Below, piece by piece: positions 42,400 to 51,540 of a stretch of DNA of 63,681 nt. The position numbers were made by a program, and so were the translations under genes. The first letter of the stretch is position 1. Each line of letters starts with the position of its first letter. Source of the DNA: Gammaproteobacteria bacterium (GTDB taxonomy: Bacteria; Pseudomonadota; Gammaproteobacteria; Steroidobacterales; GCA-2729495); contig JAJRUG010000173.1 of the NCBI GenBank assembly GCA_024277915.1, forward strand, positions 1 to 63,681. The letters run 5' to 3'. The notes beneath the pieces are model-generated. The model ran no database searches. It had not been told where the DNA came from and saw nothing but the letters and a program-made list of their open reading frames with translations.

Positions 42400-43963
42400 T
42401 CTGAAGCGCAGTTTACGATTCTTTTTTCAGCGTCTTGAATACAGTTTCGATTCCTTTTTTTCTCCCGCCCTGAATCCATTTGCAAATCTTGGCGCGCTGG
42501 GCTGGTTTTTCTACTGGATCGTCGCAGTCAGCGGAATTTACCTTTATATTTTCTTCGATACCGGCATTACCCAGGCTTACGATTCTCTTGAACATATCAC
42601 CAATGTTCAGTGGTATGCAGGCGGTGTCATGCGCAGTCTGCATCGCTATGCATCGGATGCACTGGTTGTGGTTGTGCTTCTGCATCTGATTCGCGAGTTT
42701 TCGCTTGATCGTATGAGAGGAAAAAGATGGTTTGCATGGTTTACAGGCATACCGCTGCTATGGTTTATCTATGCCTGCGGAATCAGTGGCTACTGGATGG
42801 TCTGGGATGTTCTGGCTCAGTACATCGCAATTGCAACGACTGAGTGGCTGGATACGCTGCCTTTTTTTGGTGAGTCCATCGCGGTAAATTTTCTCAATAA
42901 TGAACACTTGACGGGCCGGTTTTTTACGCTGATGGTGTTCATACATATCGCGCTTCCACTCATTATGCTGTTTTTGATGTGGTTGCACATACAGCGTCTC
43001 GACAATGCCAGAATCAATCCGCCCCGGGCGCTGGCAGCGGGCACACTGATCAGCATGGTCATAATGTCGCTGATTTTTCCGGCTGTCAGTCAAGCACCGG
43101 CTGATCTGGATATTGTGCCATCAGTCATCGGTTTTGACTGGTTTTACCTCGCCATATATCCGTTACTTGATGTCGTGCCGGGTGCGCAACTGTGGTTGGC
43201 GCTGGGTGTTGTTACTCTTGTCCTGATTATCATGCCCTGGTTACCACCTTTGCGAGATCAGGTCGCAGCGGTTGTGAATCTTGATAACTGTAATGGCTGT
43301 CGCCGCTGTGTCGACGATTGTCCCTATGGTGCGATCACCATGGGATCAAGAACAGACGGGGCATTGTTCGATGGTCAGGCTGTCGTGAATGCCGGCAACT
43401 GCGTGGCCTGTGGCATATGTGTTGGATCATGTCCGACGGCTACTCCTTTCCGCCGAACCAGCGAGCTGGTATCCGGTATAGAACTGCCGGAATACCCTGT
43501 TGCCGGTTTAAGGGAAATGATTGTTGAATTAGCGGCCAGGATGAAAGGTATTGATCGCGTTCTGGTATTTTCCTGTATTAATTCCGGGTCTGTTTCACAG
43601 GCACCGGAACAGGGCGTCGGCGTTGTAGATATTCCCTGTACCGGTATGTTGCCACCCTCGTTTCTTGATTTTGTTTTGTCAAGGGATCTTGCCGATGGGG
43701 TATTCATCAATGGTTGCCGGGAGGGCAGTTGCTATAATCGCCTGGGCACAACATGGATGAGACAAAGAATAGACAACCAGAGGGATCCGTATTTGCGTCG
43801 GCGCGTGCCACGAGAGCAGATACATGTATGTGAGTTGGGGAATGGTCGAAACAAGCGACGGGCGGCGGAACTTGCAGCATTCAAAGCAGTTTTGCGTGAA
43901 CGTACGACATCAACCACCGGGAAACAGAAAGGCCGGCAATTGCACAGCGGTATGAACCGATGA
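42392..43963 (+). CDS. Fusion: cytochrome b (petB-like) + 2[4Fe-4S] ferredoxin + MvhD-like domain
   Basis: 523 residues from GTG 42392, overlapping the SCO gene by 8 bp. Residues about 1-300 are a cytochrome b N-terminal domain: helices with paired His (LHRYASDALVVVVLLHLIREF and HIALPLIMLFLMWLHIQ), the b-heme ligands. Then a ferredoxin domain with CNGCRRCVDDCPYG and CVACGICVGSCPT. The final part (about 380-500; VLVFSCINSG, DIPCTGML, FINGCREGSCYN) matches the MvhD/FlpD hydrogenase iron-sulfur domain, a [2Fe-2S] carrier. The protein could move electrons between quinones and soluble Fe-S or flavin partners. It has no hydrogenase or heterodisulfide reductase neighbours. The role next to a heme-copper NO/O2 enzyme is unknown. 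Confidence 0.85.
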   Translation: MGSLKRSLRFFFQRLEYSFDSFFSPALNPFANLGALGWFFYWIVAVSGIYLYIFFDTGITQAYDSLEHITNVQWYAGGVMRSLHRYASDALVVVVLLHLIREFSLDRMRGKRWFAWFTGIPLLWFIYACGISGYWMVWDVLAQYIAIATTEWLDTLPFFGESIAVNFLNNEHLTGRFFTLMVFIHIALPLIMLFLMWLHIQRLDNARINPPRALAAGTLISMVIMSLIFPAVSQAPADLDIVPSVIGFDWFYLAIYPLLDVVPGAQLWLALGVVTLVLIIMPWLPPLRDQVAAVVNLDNCNGCRRCVDDCPYGAITMGSRTDGALFDGQAVVNAGNCVACGICVGSCPTATPFRRTSELVSGIELPEYPVAGLREMIVELAARMKGIDRVLVFSCINSGSVSQAPEQGVGVVDIPCTGMLPPSFLDFVLSRDLADGVFINGCREGSCYNRLGTTWMRQRIDNQRDPYLRRRVPREQIHVCELGNGRNKRRAAELAAFKAVLRERTTSTTGKQKGRQLHSGMNR

Positions 43964-43984
43964 GCAAACAGGAGCATCCGGCAG

Positions 43985-44488
43985 TTGTATAGGTTCATCA
44001 AGTGGTCGACCCAGGGAATGGCGTATGCGGTGTTCATGGCCGGTATTGGTTATTTCTCTGTTTTTCCGGCATATGAGTATCTGGAACCATCCAGAGCAGT
44101 GATCAAGATGGCTTTCAGCCATGCCGGTGAGCGCAAGGAAGAGTGTCGTCGTCTGACTCCCGAGGAGATTCAGAAACTTGCACCAAATATGCGTCGCCCG
44201 ACACAGTGTGGCCGGGAGCGTCTGCCGGTCATTGTTGAGTTATATCTTGATGGTGATCTGCTTTACGCGGGCGCAGCACCACCGTCAGGTATATGGGGTG
44301 ATGGTACGTCAACAGTATATGAACGTTTCGTATTGGCTCCTGGCTCCTATGTCCTGACTGCACGGCTTCGCGATTCATATCGTACTGATAGCTTTGATTT
44401 TGAGCATACTAAACGTGTAGAGTTACATGAGCGACAGAACTTCGTTGTCAGCTTTCGGCCGGAATTAGGTGGTTTCAGTTTCGACTGA
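43985..44488 (+). CDS. Membrane-anchored periplasmic protein of unknown function
   Basis: 167 residues from a TTG start at 43985 (uncertain). One N-terminal hydrophobic span (MAYAVFMAGIGYFSVFPAY), then a periplasmic domain with a Cys pair (about 54 and 75; EECRRLTPEEIQKLAPNMRRPTQC is the region) and an Ig-like strand pattern (LAPGSYVLTARLRDS). It is 22 bp after the fusion gene and shares the operon; probably an accessory protein of the heme-copper complex. No family recognised. Confidence 0.6.
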   Translation: MYRFIKWSTQGMAYAVFMAGIGYFSVFPAYEYLEPSRAVIKMAFSHAGERKEECRRLTPEEIQKLAPNMRRPTQCGRERLPVIVELYLDGDLLYAGAAPPSGIWGDGTSTVYERFVLAPGSYVLTARLRDSYRTDSFDFEHTKRVELHERQNFVVSFRPELGGFSFD

Positions 44489-44501
44489 ACCGGAGGGGTA
44501 T

Positions 44502-44906
44502 GTGAGCCTAATCGAATGGAAAGACAGTTATTCGATCGGTATACCGGCCGTTGACTATGAGCACCAGGCTCTGATTCTGCTGATCAATGAGTTGCATGAT
44601 GACCTGATGCAACGGGGTACGAATCAGCGGACGCAGCAGTTTTTTGGTGAGTTGTTTGCACGGGTTTCAGCGCATTTTGCGCTGGAAGAAGGGGTGATGC
44701 GTGATCTTGGCTTTGATGAGTACCAGTCACACAAAGAAGAGCACGAAACATTATTGGATGGGATACGTGACATGATGGATCTTGCTGAACAGCAGGGAAG
44801 TTGCGAGGAACAGCGGTTGAGCGAGATGCTGGATACATGGTTTTCAGAGCATTTCCGGAATCAGGACGCACGTTTGCACAGGTTTCTGAATCAAAAAAAG
44901 AAATAA
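44502..44906 (+). CDS. Bacteriohemerythrin-like protein (copy 2)
   Basis: 134 residues from GTG 44502, with GGAGGGG at about 44491-44497. Four-helix bundle with DYEHQAL, HFALEEGVM, HKEEHETLL and HFRNQD, the full di-iron ligand set of O2-binding hemerythrins. Close in plan to the copy at 37606-37995 but without its Cys insertion. It is the second hemerythrin within 7 kb, inside the operon of the heme-copper complex. O2 delivery, storage or NO/O2 sensing is inferred. Confidence 0.88.
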   Translation: MSLIEWKDSYSIGIPAVDYEHQALILLINELHDDLMQRGTNQRTQQFFGELFARVSAHFALEEGVMRDLGFDEYQSHKEEHETLLDGIRDMMDLAEQQGSCEEQRLSEMLDTWFSEHFRNQDARLHRFLNQKKK

Positions 44907-44910
44907 ATAT

Positions 44911-46266
44911 ATGACACAAACTGTTGAAGAAAAATCTACGCCGTCGATCGGACAATACCTGTGGCCAGTCTGGCTCGTTCCAGGAGTAACCCGGGCTAAC
45001 GGTCTGGCACTCTATTTTGGTGCTTTTATGACGATGGGCCTGCTGGTATTCGTTGCTGTCGCCACGCCCTTTGTGATGAATATCTACCTGAATATCCCGC
45101 TTTCGGAGCAGGGGAGAGTCGCCGGAGACCTCGCCGTCTGGAATGAAATAACGCTACTTCTTGTTTTTCCGTTATTCGGGATAATGGCTGATCGCATGGG
45201 TCGGCGGCAGCTCTATGGTTTCGGGCTCGTTGTCATGGCGCTTGCCTATTATCTGTACCCAACGGCAACCGGGATTACGGAACTGACTGTGTATCGCGTG
45301 ATCTATGCCGTTGGAATCGGAGCGGCAACCGCTATGCTGGGCACCATTGTTGCCGATTATCCACAAGAAAAATCTCGCGGAAAGCTGGTTGCGACGATCG
45401 GTGTGCTGAATGGCATCGGTATTTTGCTTATCTCGGTTGCGATGGGTGGGCATTTGGCCGAGTTTTTCGTCGAACGTGGTGCGGATGAGTTTGTAGCCGG
45501 ACGCTACAAGCATACGATTATCGCAGTTTTGTGCCTGATCACGGCAGTCGTCGTTGCAACGGGGCTGAAAAAGGGTACCCCGGCTCCGAGAGAAAGCCGT
45601 CCCTCTTTGTGGGAACTGGCGTGGGCGGGATTCGGCGAAGCTCGAAATCCCAGAGTTGCTTTGTCCTATGCGGCAGGTTTTATCGCAAGAAGTGATCTGG
45701 TTTTGGTCGGTACTTTTACGGTCCTGTGGGGGACTACGGCTGCGATCTCTCAGGGGTTGGGCGAAGTCGAGGCAGTGAAGAAAGGAGCGATAATATTCGG
45801 CGTCGTTCAGGGGGCTGCACTGGTCTGGATGCCGGTGATGGGCTGGATGCTGGATCGTATGAACCGCGTGACCGGGATGATCGTTTCTATGGGGCTGACG
45901 GGGCTCGGGTTTCTTTCGGTTTGGTTTGTTGATGATCCTTTATCTGCCGAAAGCCGGCTCTTCTTTATATTTTTGGGTATAGGTCAGGCAAGTGCTTTTA
46001 TGGGTGCAACAACATTGCTCGGCCAGGAAGCACCCATGGCTAAGCGCGGTGTCGTAGTAGGAATGTTCAATATTATGGGTGCAATAGGCATCTTTTTCTC
46101 CACTGGCATCGGCGGCAGATTGTTTGATGCGGTTAAGCCGGCAGCGCCGTTTGCATTGATCGGCGCATTGAGTCTGATGGTGATGGTTGCGGCAATTGTT
46201 ATACGGTTCGTATCACCTGGTCCGCAACACTCTGAGATCAAATCAGGAGCCAGTATAGGGCACTAG
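44911..46266 (+). CDS. MFS transporter
   Basis: 451 residues, 12 transmembrane helices. Major facilitator pattern: the loop 2-3 motif GIMADRMGRRQLYGF and its repeat GWMLDRMNRVTGM in the second half. It is 5 bp after the hemerythrin gene, so it is part of this operon. Substrate unknown; copper or a nitrogen oxide anion would fit the neighbourhood, but it does not show the NarK nitrate signature that I can recognise. Confidence 0.85.
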   Translation: MTQTVEEKSTPSIGQYLWPVWLVPGVTRANGLALYFGAFMTMGLLVFVAVATPFVMNIYLNIPLSEQGRVAGDLAVWNEITLLLVFPLFGIMADRMGRRQLYGFGLVVMALAYYLYPTATGITELTVYRVIYAVGIGAATAMLGTIVADYPQEKSRGKLVATIGVLNGIGILLISVAMGGHLAEFFVERGADEFVAGRYKHTIIAVLCLITAVVVATGLKKGTPAPRESRPSLWELAWAGFGEARNPRVALSYAAGFIARSDLVLVGTFTVLWGTTAAISQGLGEVEAVKKGAIIFGVVQGAALVWMPVMGWMLDRMNRVTGMIVSMGLTGLGFLSVWFVDDPLSAESRLFFIFLGIGQASAFMGATTLLGQEAPMAKRGVVVGMFNIMGAIGIFFSTGIGGRLFDAVKPAAPFALIGALSLMVMVAAIVIRFVSPGPQHSEIKSGASIGH

Positions 46267-46339
46267 CTAGCTGTGACTATCGGGGGGCAGACATCAGCCC
46301 CAGGCTGCGGGCGCAGAGAGCAGTATTTTATAATATACC

Positions 46340-46367
46340 TGCCCTGACCAAGGTGTCAGTCAGGGCA
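46340..46367 (-). terminator. Possible terminator after copZ (minus strand)
   Basis: TGCCCTGAC and GTCAGGGCA form a 9-bp stem with a 10-nt loop. On the minus strand it is followed by an A/T-rich stretch (TATATTATAAAAT). On the plus strand no T-run follows, so it may serve copZ only. Confidence 0.4.
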
Positions 46368-46379
46368 GGCTGCCGGGGC

Positions 46380-46589
46380 TCAAGCTGCGACGCTGAATCC
46401 TGCGTCGACAATCGCTTGCTCAATCGCATCTTGTTGAATCACACCCGAATCGAATTCGACCGCTACAATCGAGCTGTCCAGATCAGCTGCTGCTGATGCC
46501 ACACCATCACGGTTATTCAGTGCATTCTGGATGCTTTTAACACAGCCGCCACAGGTCATTCCATCAACACGAATTTCTACACGTTCCAT
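46380..46589 (-). CDS. copZ: Copper chaperone (HMA domain)
   Basis: 69 residues, one heavy-metal-associated domain with GMTCGGC (Cys13, Cys16) binding Cu(I). Cytosolic; hands copper to the CopA ATPase whose gene lies 12 bp upstream on the same strand. Convergent with the MFS gene. Confidence 0.9.
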   Translation of the reverse strand: MERVEIRVDGMTCGGCVKSIQNALNNRDGVASAAADLDSSIVAVEFDSGVIQQDAIEQAIVDAGFSVAA

Positions 46590-46601
46590 TTTTCTGCTCC
46601 G

Positions 46602-49052
46602 TTAGTCTGTTTTTGAAAAATCAGGTTTCCAGCGCCTCAGCAGCAAAGAGTTGCTGACGACACTGACGCTGCTCAGCGCCATCGCGGCACCGGCAAGCGT
46701 CGGTGTCAGGAAGCCCATTGCGGCAAGGGGTATGCCGATAATATTGTAAATGAACGCCCAGAAAAGATTCTGTTTGATTTTTCTGAACGTTGCGCGGCTG
46801 GCGGAAATCGATGCGGCTACCAGCCGGGGGTCAGGGCGCATCAGCGTGATACCAGCGGTTTCCATTGCGATATCCGTGCCGGTACCCATAGCAATCCCCA
46901 CATCGGCAGCTGCCAGTGCTGGCGCGTCGTTTATGCCATCGCCGATCATGCCGACCGCATAACCGGCTTCTTTCAGCTCGTTGACCACTGTTGATTTGCC
47001 ATCTGGTTTGACACCACCGCGTGCATCATCAACACCTGCCTGTTTTCCGATTACCTGAGCAACTTTTGGTGCATCACCGGACAGCATCAGGGTCTTGATG
47101 CCCATATCGTGTAGTGCCTGAATAGCAGGTTTGGCATCGCTGCGCAGCGGATCAGCGATCGAGATAATCCCCATCACACCCTGTCGATCTGCGATCCAGA
47201 TGACGGTTTTTGCTTCATCCTGCCATTGTTGCGCGAGTTCAGCGGTAGCTGAAGCATCAATGCTGTGATTGATCAGTATTTCCTCATTGCCGATGAAGAT
47301 TTCCTTGCCAGACACGTTACCGGATACTCCGGTACCGGTGTGGCTTTGGAAATTCTCAACCGGTGATAGAGCCAGCCCGCGCTCGGTAGTTTGATCAAGA
47401 ATGGCCTTTGCCAAAGGATGTTCGCTGCCCTGTTGGATTGATCCTGCTACGGTGAGTAACTCGTCCTCGGTGCCGCGAACAGCATGAATGGAAATAATGG
47501 TTGGTTTACCTTCGGTCAGGGTGCCGGTTTTATCGAATATGATGGCATTCAATCGATGGGCGCGTTCGAGGGATGCCACATCCTTGATCAGAATCCCTGA
47601 TCGGGCGGCTGCGCCGGTACCGGTCATAATTGCCGTTGGTGTGGCCAGGCCCAGGGCGCAAGGGCAGGCGATGACCAGCACGGATACAGCGGCAATCAGT
47701 GCGGTTTCAAATGTACCGTCTGCGACAACACCATACTGAACGCCGAATGTTGCCGCCGCAAATACAACGACTATGGGTACAAATATTTCACTGATCCTGT
47801 CTACCAGGCGTTGTACGGGTGCTTTGCCTGCCTGGGCATTCTCAACCAGCCGGATAATTTTCGATAGTGTGGAATCTTCCCCGACCTTGGTCGCCTTGAT
47901 TTCCAGCAGACCGGTACCGTTGATTGATCCGCCCGTAACTGTGTCACCCTGGGTTTTTTCTACCGGCAGGCTTTCTCCGGTAATCAGCGCTTCATCGATT
48001 TCACTGCGGCCTGCGAGTACTTCGCCGTCAACCGGGATATTCTCGCCGGGCTTGACGATGACAATGTCGGTGGCCTTGACCTCGGCAATGGGCAGTTCCT
48101 GTTCCGTACCATCGCTGCGGCGTACCCGGGCCACCTGGGGCCTGAGATCCATTAACTGCCTGATTGCCGCAGTCGTGCCGCGCTTGGCTTTGGCCTCCAT
48201 GAATTTTCCGGCCAGGATCAGTGTGATCAGCACTGCAGAGGCTTCAAAGTATAGTTGTCCGTGAGCGTGTTCAAGCGTCAGTAATAAATAGACACTGTAG
48301 AAATACGCGGCAGAGGTTCCCAGCGCCACCAGTACATCCATATTTCCAGCGCCGGCTCGTAATGACTTGTAGGCGCCTGCATAGAAGCGAGCGCCAATAA
48401 TAAATTGTACCGGTGTGGCAAGCAGCCACTCGACCCAGGGCGCGAGATGAAAGCTGCCAAGACCCGCCATGGCAGCCATCTGTGAGGCCAGTGGCAGAGC
48501 CAGCAGGATTGATGCGATCAGTGTGTATTTTTCGCGACGAAGTGCCGCTTCCGCTCTGGCCCGGTGAGCTTCCTCAACACGAGCCTGTTCCTCGGTTGCA
48601 GAAATAATAATGGCCTTGTAGCCGGCACGATCAACGGCATCTGCCAGCATATCCAGCTGTACGACTCCGGATATACCGGCCACATCTGCACGTTCCAGTG
48701 CCAGGTTGATATTGGCCTCGGTAACACCTGGAACTGCGTTCAGCGCCTTTTCAATACGGCCTGCACAGGCGCTGCAGGTCATACCTTCTACAGGAAAGGA
48801 AAATGTCTCCTTGGCGACGTCGAATCCTGCATTACGGATCACATCGGCTACGCCGACTATATCCAATTGATCTGGGTCAAATCTGATATCAGCCCGCTCT
48901 ACCGCAAAATTAACTGTGGCATGGTTGATTCCGGGTGCTTGTCCGAGCGCTTTTTCCAGCCGGACGGCGCAGGCGCCGCAGGTCATGCCTTCAACCGCGA
49001 GGTTGGTTGAGGTCAGTTGAGGGTCAACGGCTGCTGTCTGGCTGGTTTCCAT
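46602..49052 (-). CDS. copA: Cu(I)-exporting P1B-type ATPase
   Basis: 816 residues. Two N-terminal HMA domains (GMTCGACAVR and GMTCSACAGR), eight transmembrane helices, membrane copper site CPC in ACPCALGLATP, phosphorylation site DKTGTLTEGKP and hinge GDGINDAPAL. The C-terminal helix has the Met-Ser-Ser of P1B-1 pumps (ALSSVSVVSNSLLL). It pumps Cu(I) out of the cytosol, both for tolerance and for supply to periplasmic or membrane copper enzymes, so it may also help assemble the CuA/CuB proteins next door. Confidence 0.95.
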   Translation of the reverse strand: METSQTAAVDPQLTSTNLAVEGMTCGACAVRLEKALGQAPGINHATVNFAVERADIRFDPDQLDIVGVADVIRNAGFDVAKETFSFPVEGMTCSACAGRIEKALNAVPGVTEANINLALERADVAGISGVVQLDMLADAVDRAGYKAIIISATEEQARVEEAHRARAEAALRREKYTLIASILLALPLASQMAAMAGLGSFHLAPWVEWLLATPVQFIIGARFYAGAYKSLRAGAGNMDVLVALGTSAAYFYSVYLLLTLEHAHGQLYFEASAVLITLILAGKFMEAKAKRGTTAAIRQLMDLRPQVARVRRSDGTEQELPIAEVKATDIVIVKPGENIPVDGEVLAGRSEIDEALITGESLPVEKTQGDTVTGGSINGTGLLEIKATKVGEDSTLSKIIRLVENAQAGKAPVQRLVDRISEIFVPIVVVFAAATFGVQYGVVADGTFETALIAAVSVLVIACPCALGLATPTAIMTGTGAAARSGILIKDVASLERAHRLNAIIFDKTGTLTEGKPTIISIHAVRGTEDELLTVAGSIQQGSEHPLAKAILDQTTERGLALSPVENFQSHTGTGVSGNVSGKEIFIGNEEILINHSIDASATAELAQQWQDEAKTVIWIADRQGVMGIISIADPLRSDAKPAIQALHDMGIKTLMLSGDAPKVAQVIGKQAGVDDARGGVKPDGKSTVVNELKEAGYAVGMIGDGINDAPALAAADVGIAMGTGTDIAMETAGITLMRPDPRLVAASISASRATFRKIKQNLFWAFIYNIIGIPLAAMGFLTPTLAGAAMALSSVSVVSNSLLLRRWKPDFSKTD

Positions 49053-49383
49053 ATAAAGTCACACTTGTTATCCGGGGAATGTTTTATTTTAAGAATGCTG
49101 TCAGTGTCAGTACTTTGGGGACTATCGTGCGAATTTTCAAGTGCCGTTCCAGGGAACCTTTGATCAATTCATGGACAGCCCCTATGAATTCGAAATGCCC
49201 GCAGTGTCCTTTGCAGGCGACCATTTCGCATGTCATAGGTACTCGCCCGGAATTGATCAGAGGTTCCCTAGGTATATCCCGGTACAGATACAGTATATTT
49301 CACGATAGCCCGAGACTGCTAGTCGAGTAATTTATGCAAGCTGGAGTAGTGAGCAAACATGCATGTTTTCCGGGAGGTTTACA
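49053..49383. other. 331-bp intergenic region with a MITE-like element
   Basis: Divergent promoters for copA and the porin must lie here. Its main content is the element at 49151-49269. No MerR/CueR-type copper operator was clearly recognised. The porin has GGGAGG at about 49373-49378. Confidence 0.6.
49151..49269. mobile_element. MITE-like 119-bp element with 20-bp terminal inverted repeats
   Basis: Left end AGGGAACCTTTGATCAATTC (49151-49170) and right end GAATTGATCAGAGGTTCCCT (49250-49269) are inverted repeats matching at 19 of 20 positions. There is no room for a transposase. I saw no clear target duplication. The ends resemble those of some IS elements, but I cannot name the family. Confidence 0.65.
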
Positions 49384-50622
49384 ATGACTAATATCATCAC
49401 GAAAGCCGCGGCCGTTAAGGCGGTATTCGCCGTTCTTCTGGGGCTGCTGTTCTCATCACCGGTAGTCCTGGCGGAGTCTGGTGGTGCAGGCCTGGTAAAA
49501 GCATTTACGGATGGCCAGGCCAATGTGGCATTCCGCTATCGCTATGAAATGGTAGATCAGAATAATGCCCTCGAGGATGCCGACGCATCAACGCTGAGAA
49601 CCCGAGTCACCTTTCGGACTGCAGACTTTCAGGATTTTTCATTTCTGGTACAAATGGATGATATTCGTGAGGTAGGAGTCAACGACTACAATAGTTTCCG
49701 TAACGGAAAAACAGGGTACTCGGTGATCGCCGATCCAAAAGGCACGGACCTGAACCAGATGGCGGTTATTTTCAAGGGTATTACCAATACCGAGATTATT
49801 GCCGGTCGCCAGCGCATTATCCGTGGTAACCATCGTTTTATCGGTAATGTTGGATGGCGGCAGAACCCGCAGACCTATGATGCCTTGTCAGTGAATATCA
49901 AACCCAACGACAAGCTCAAGCTTTTCTATAGCTATATTGGTCAGGTGAACCGGATTTTTGGACCTGAAGAGGGTACGCCAACGGATACATGGGACAGTGA
50001 ATCACATTTGCTGGATGCCAGTTACACATTTGGCTCTGCTGCTACCCTGACTGTTTATGGTTATCTGCTGGATTTTGATAATGCGGCCGGCGCATCCAAC
50101 GACACCTTCGGTGCGCGGTTGGCGGGCAAACTGGGCGACAAGGTAAAGTTTAACTACGTAGCAGAGTTCGCCACCCAGTCGGACGCAGCAGACAATCCAA
50201 CCAGCTACGATGCTGATTATATGCGCCTTGAGGCCGGCATGAACTTCTCTCGTTTCGGAGTCGCCGTAGGTTATGAAGTGCTGGAAGGTAATACCGTGGC
50301 AAATAGCAGATTCCAGACTCCACTGGCAACATTGCATGCCATGAATGGCTGGACAGATCAGTTTCTTGGCACGCCTACCGGCGGTCTTGAAGATGTATTT
50401 GTGACTGTAAGTGCCAAATTGCTGAAGGCCAAGATGAAGCTCGTCTATCATGACTATTCCGCCGAGACAGGCAGTGTGGACTATGGCGATGAGCTTAATT
50501 TTGTTGCGAACTGGGCGCTTTCAAAGAACTATTCGCTGATGGTCAAGGCTGGCCTGTACAGTGCCGATACATACAAGGTAGATACTGATAAATTCTGGCT
50601 GATGTTTTCTGCGAATTTCTGA
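49384..50622 (+). CDS. Outer-membrane porin (alginate-export-like)
   Basis: 412 residues from ATG 49384. Signal peptide ends near VVLAES. Beta-strand-rich with alternating patterns (FRYRYEMVDQ; TLRTRVTFRT; LKLFYSYIGQVN; LEAGMNFSRFGVAVGYEV) and a C-terminal Phe, as in the alginate-export/outer-membrane porin family. The pattern RQRIIRGNHRFIGNVGWRQNPQTYDAL is typical of that family. A passive channel in the outer membrane; substrate unknown. Distinct from the porin at 5835. Confidence 0.8.
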   Translation: MTNIITKAAAVKAVFAVLLGLLFSSPVVLAESGGAGLVKAFTDGQANVAFRYRYEMVDQNNALEDADASTLRTRVTFRTADFQDFSFLVQMDDIREVGVNDYNSFRNGKTGYSVIADPKGTDLNQMAVIFKGITNTEIIAGRQRIIRGNHRFIGNVGWRQNPQTYDALSVNIKPNDKLKLFYSYIGQVNRIFGPEEGTPTDTWDSESHLLDASYTFGSAATLTVYGYLLDFDNAAGASNDTFGARLAGKLGDKVKFNYVAEFATQSDAADNPTSYDADYMRLEAGMNFSRFGVAVGYEVLEGNTVANSRFQTPLATLHAMNGWTDQFLGTPTGGLEDVFVTVSAKLLKAKMKLVYHDYSAETGSVDYGDELNFVANWALSKNYSLMVKAGLYSADTYKVDTDKFWLMFSANF

Positions 50623-50640
50623 GTACATTACCCAGGCACA

Positions 50641-51420
50641 TTATTCTGGGTCGATGCTGAAGTTATCAGCATCCAGGTAGGCGGGAAACTTGTCCCGGTA
50701 TTGCAGCAGACGTTGACTATCCAGTGTGGCGGTGAGCACGGCAGGCTCATCGCTCACACTGGATAGCGGATTGCCCAGAAAGTCAATGATCGCACTGTCG
50801 CCTGAGTAACAGATCCCGTTGCCATCCTTGCCGGTACGATTAACCCCGGCCAGATAGCACTGATTCTCTATTGCCCGTGCCGGCAACAGTGTTTGCCAGG
50901 CTGAGTGTCGTGGCGCAGGCCAGTTGGCCACATATATCATTAAATCGAATTCATCGATTCCACGGCTCCAGACCGGAAACCTCAGGTCGTAGCAGATCAT
51001 CGGGCAGATTCGCCAGCCGTTGAGCGTGAAAATCGCGCGGTGCTTCCCTGCGGTGTAACTCTGGTGCTCATTTGCCATTCTGAACAGATGTCTCTTGTCG
51101 TAGTACTTTGGTGGTGCGTCGGCTGAAACCCAGATGAATCGATTGTAGTAGCTGCTGTTCTCTTCGATGATCAGGCTGCCACACAGAGTGATGTTGTGGC
51201 TGGTTGCTGTTTCAATCATCCAGGCGATTGTGCTGCCATCCATGGTCTCGGCATGGGTCCGGGCATCCATCGTAAAGCCGGTGGTGAGCATCTCCGGCAT
51301 TATGACGAGATCAGTTCCAGGTGGTATTTCGGCAATTCGTTGCTCGAAGTGTTTCCGGTTGGCGGCTGGTTGCTGCCAGACCAGGTCACTCTGGATCAGG
51401 CTGATATTCAGATTGCGCAC
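50641..51420 (-). CDS. Nitrilase-superfamily omega-amidase (YafV-like)
   Basis: 259 residues, cytosolic. Catalytic triad Glu (MPEMLTTGF, about 43), Lys (YYDKRHLF, about 109) and Cys (ICYDLRFPVW, about 143) of the carbon-nitrogen hydrolase fold. The sequence is closest in plan to YafV, an omega-amidase hydrolysing alpha-ketoglutaramate-type amides left over from transamination or methionine salvage. Facing the porin gene. Confidence 0.85.
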   Translation of the reverse strand: MRNLNISLIQSDLVWQQPAANRKHFEQRIAEIPPGTDLVIMPEMLTTGFTMDARTHAETMDGSTIAWMIETATSHNITLCGSLIIEENSSYYNRFIWVSADAPPKYYDKRHLFRMANEHQSYTAGKHRAIFTLNGWRICPMICYDLRFPVWSRGIDEFDLMIYVANWPAPRHSAWQTLLPARAIENQCYLAGVNRTGKDGNGICYSGDSAIIDFLGNPLSSVSDEPAVLTATLDSQRLLQYRDKFPAYLDADNFSIDPE

Positions 51421-51540
51421 AGGATTTCCGTCGCTCGACTCAGCATCGATTCACTGCTGTGTTTGGTCATCATGCTGTACATATCCTTATTGCTTACTTT
51501 GCCATGCGGTCAGTAAGCTTGTCGAACGACAGGAGGAATT

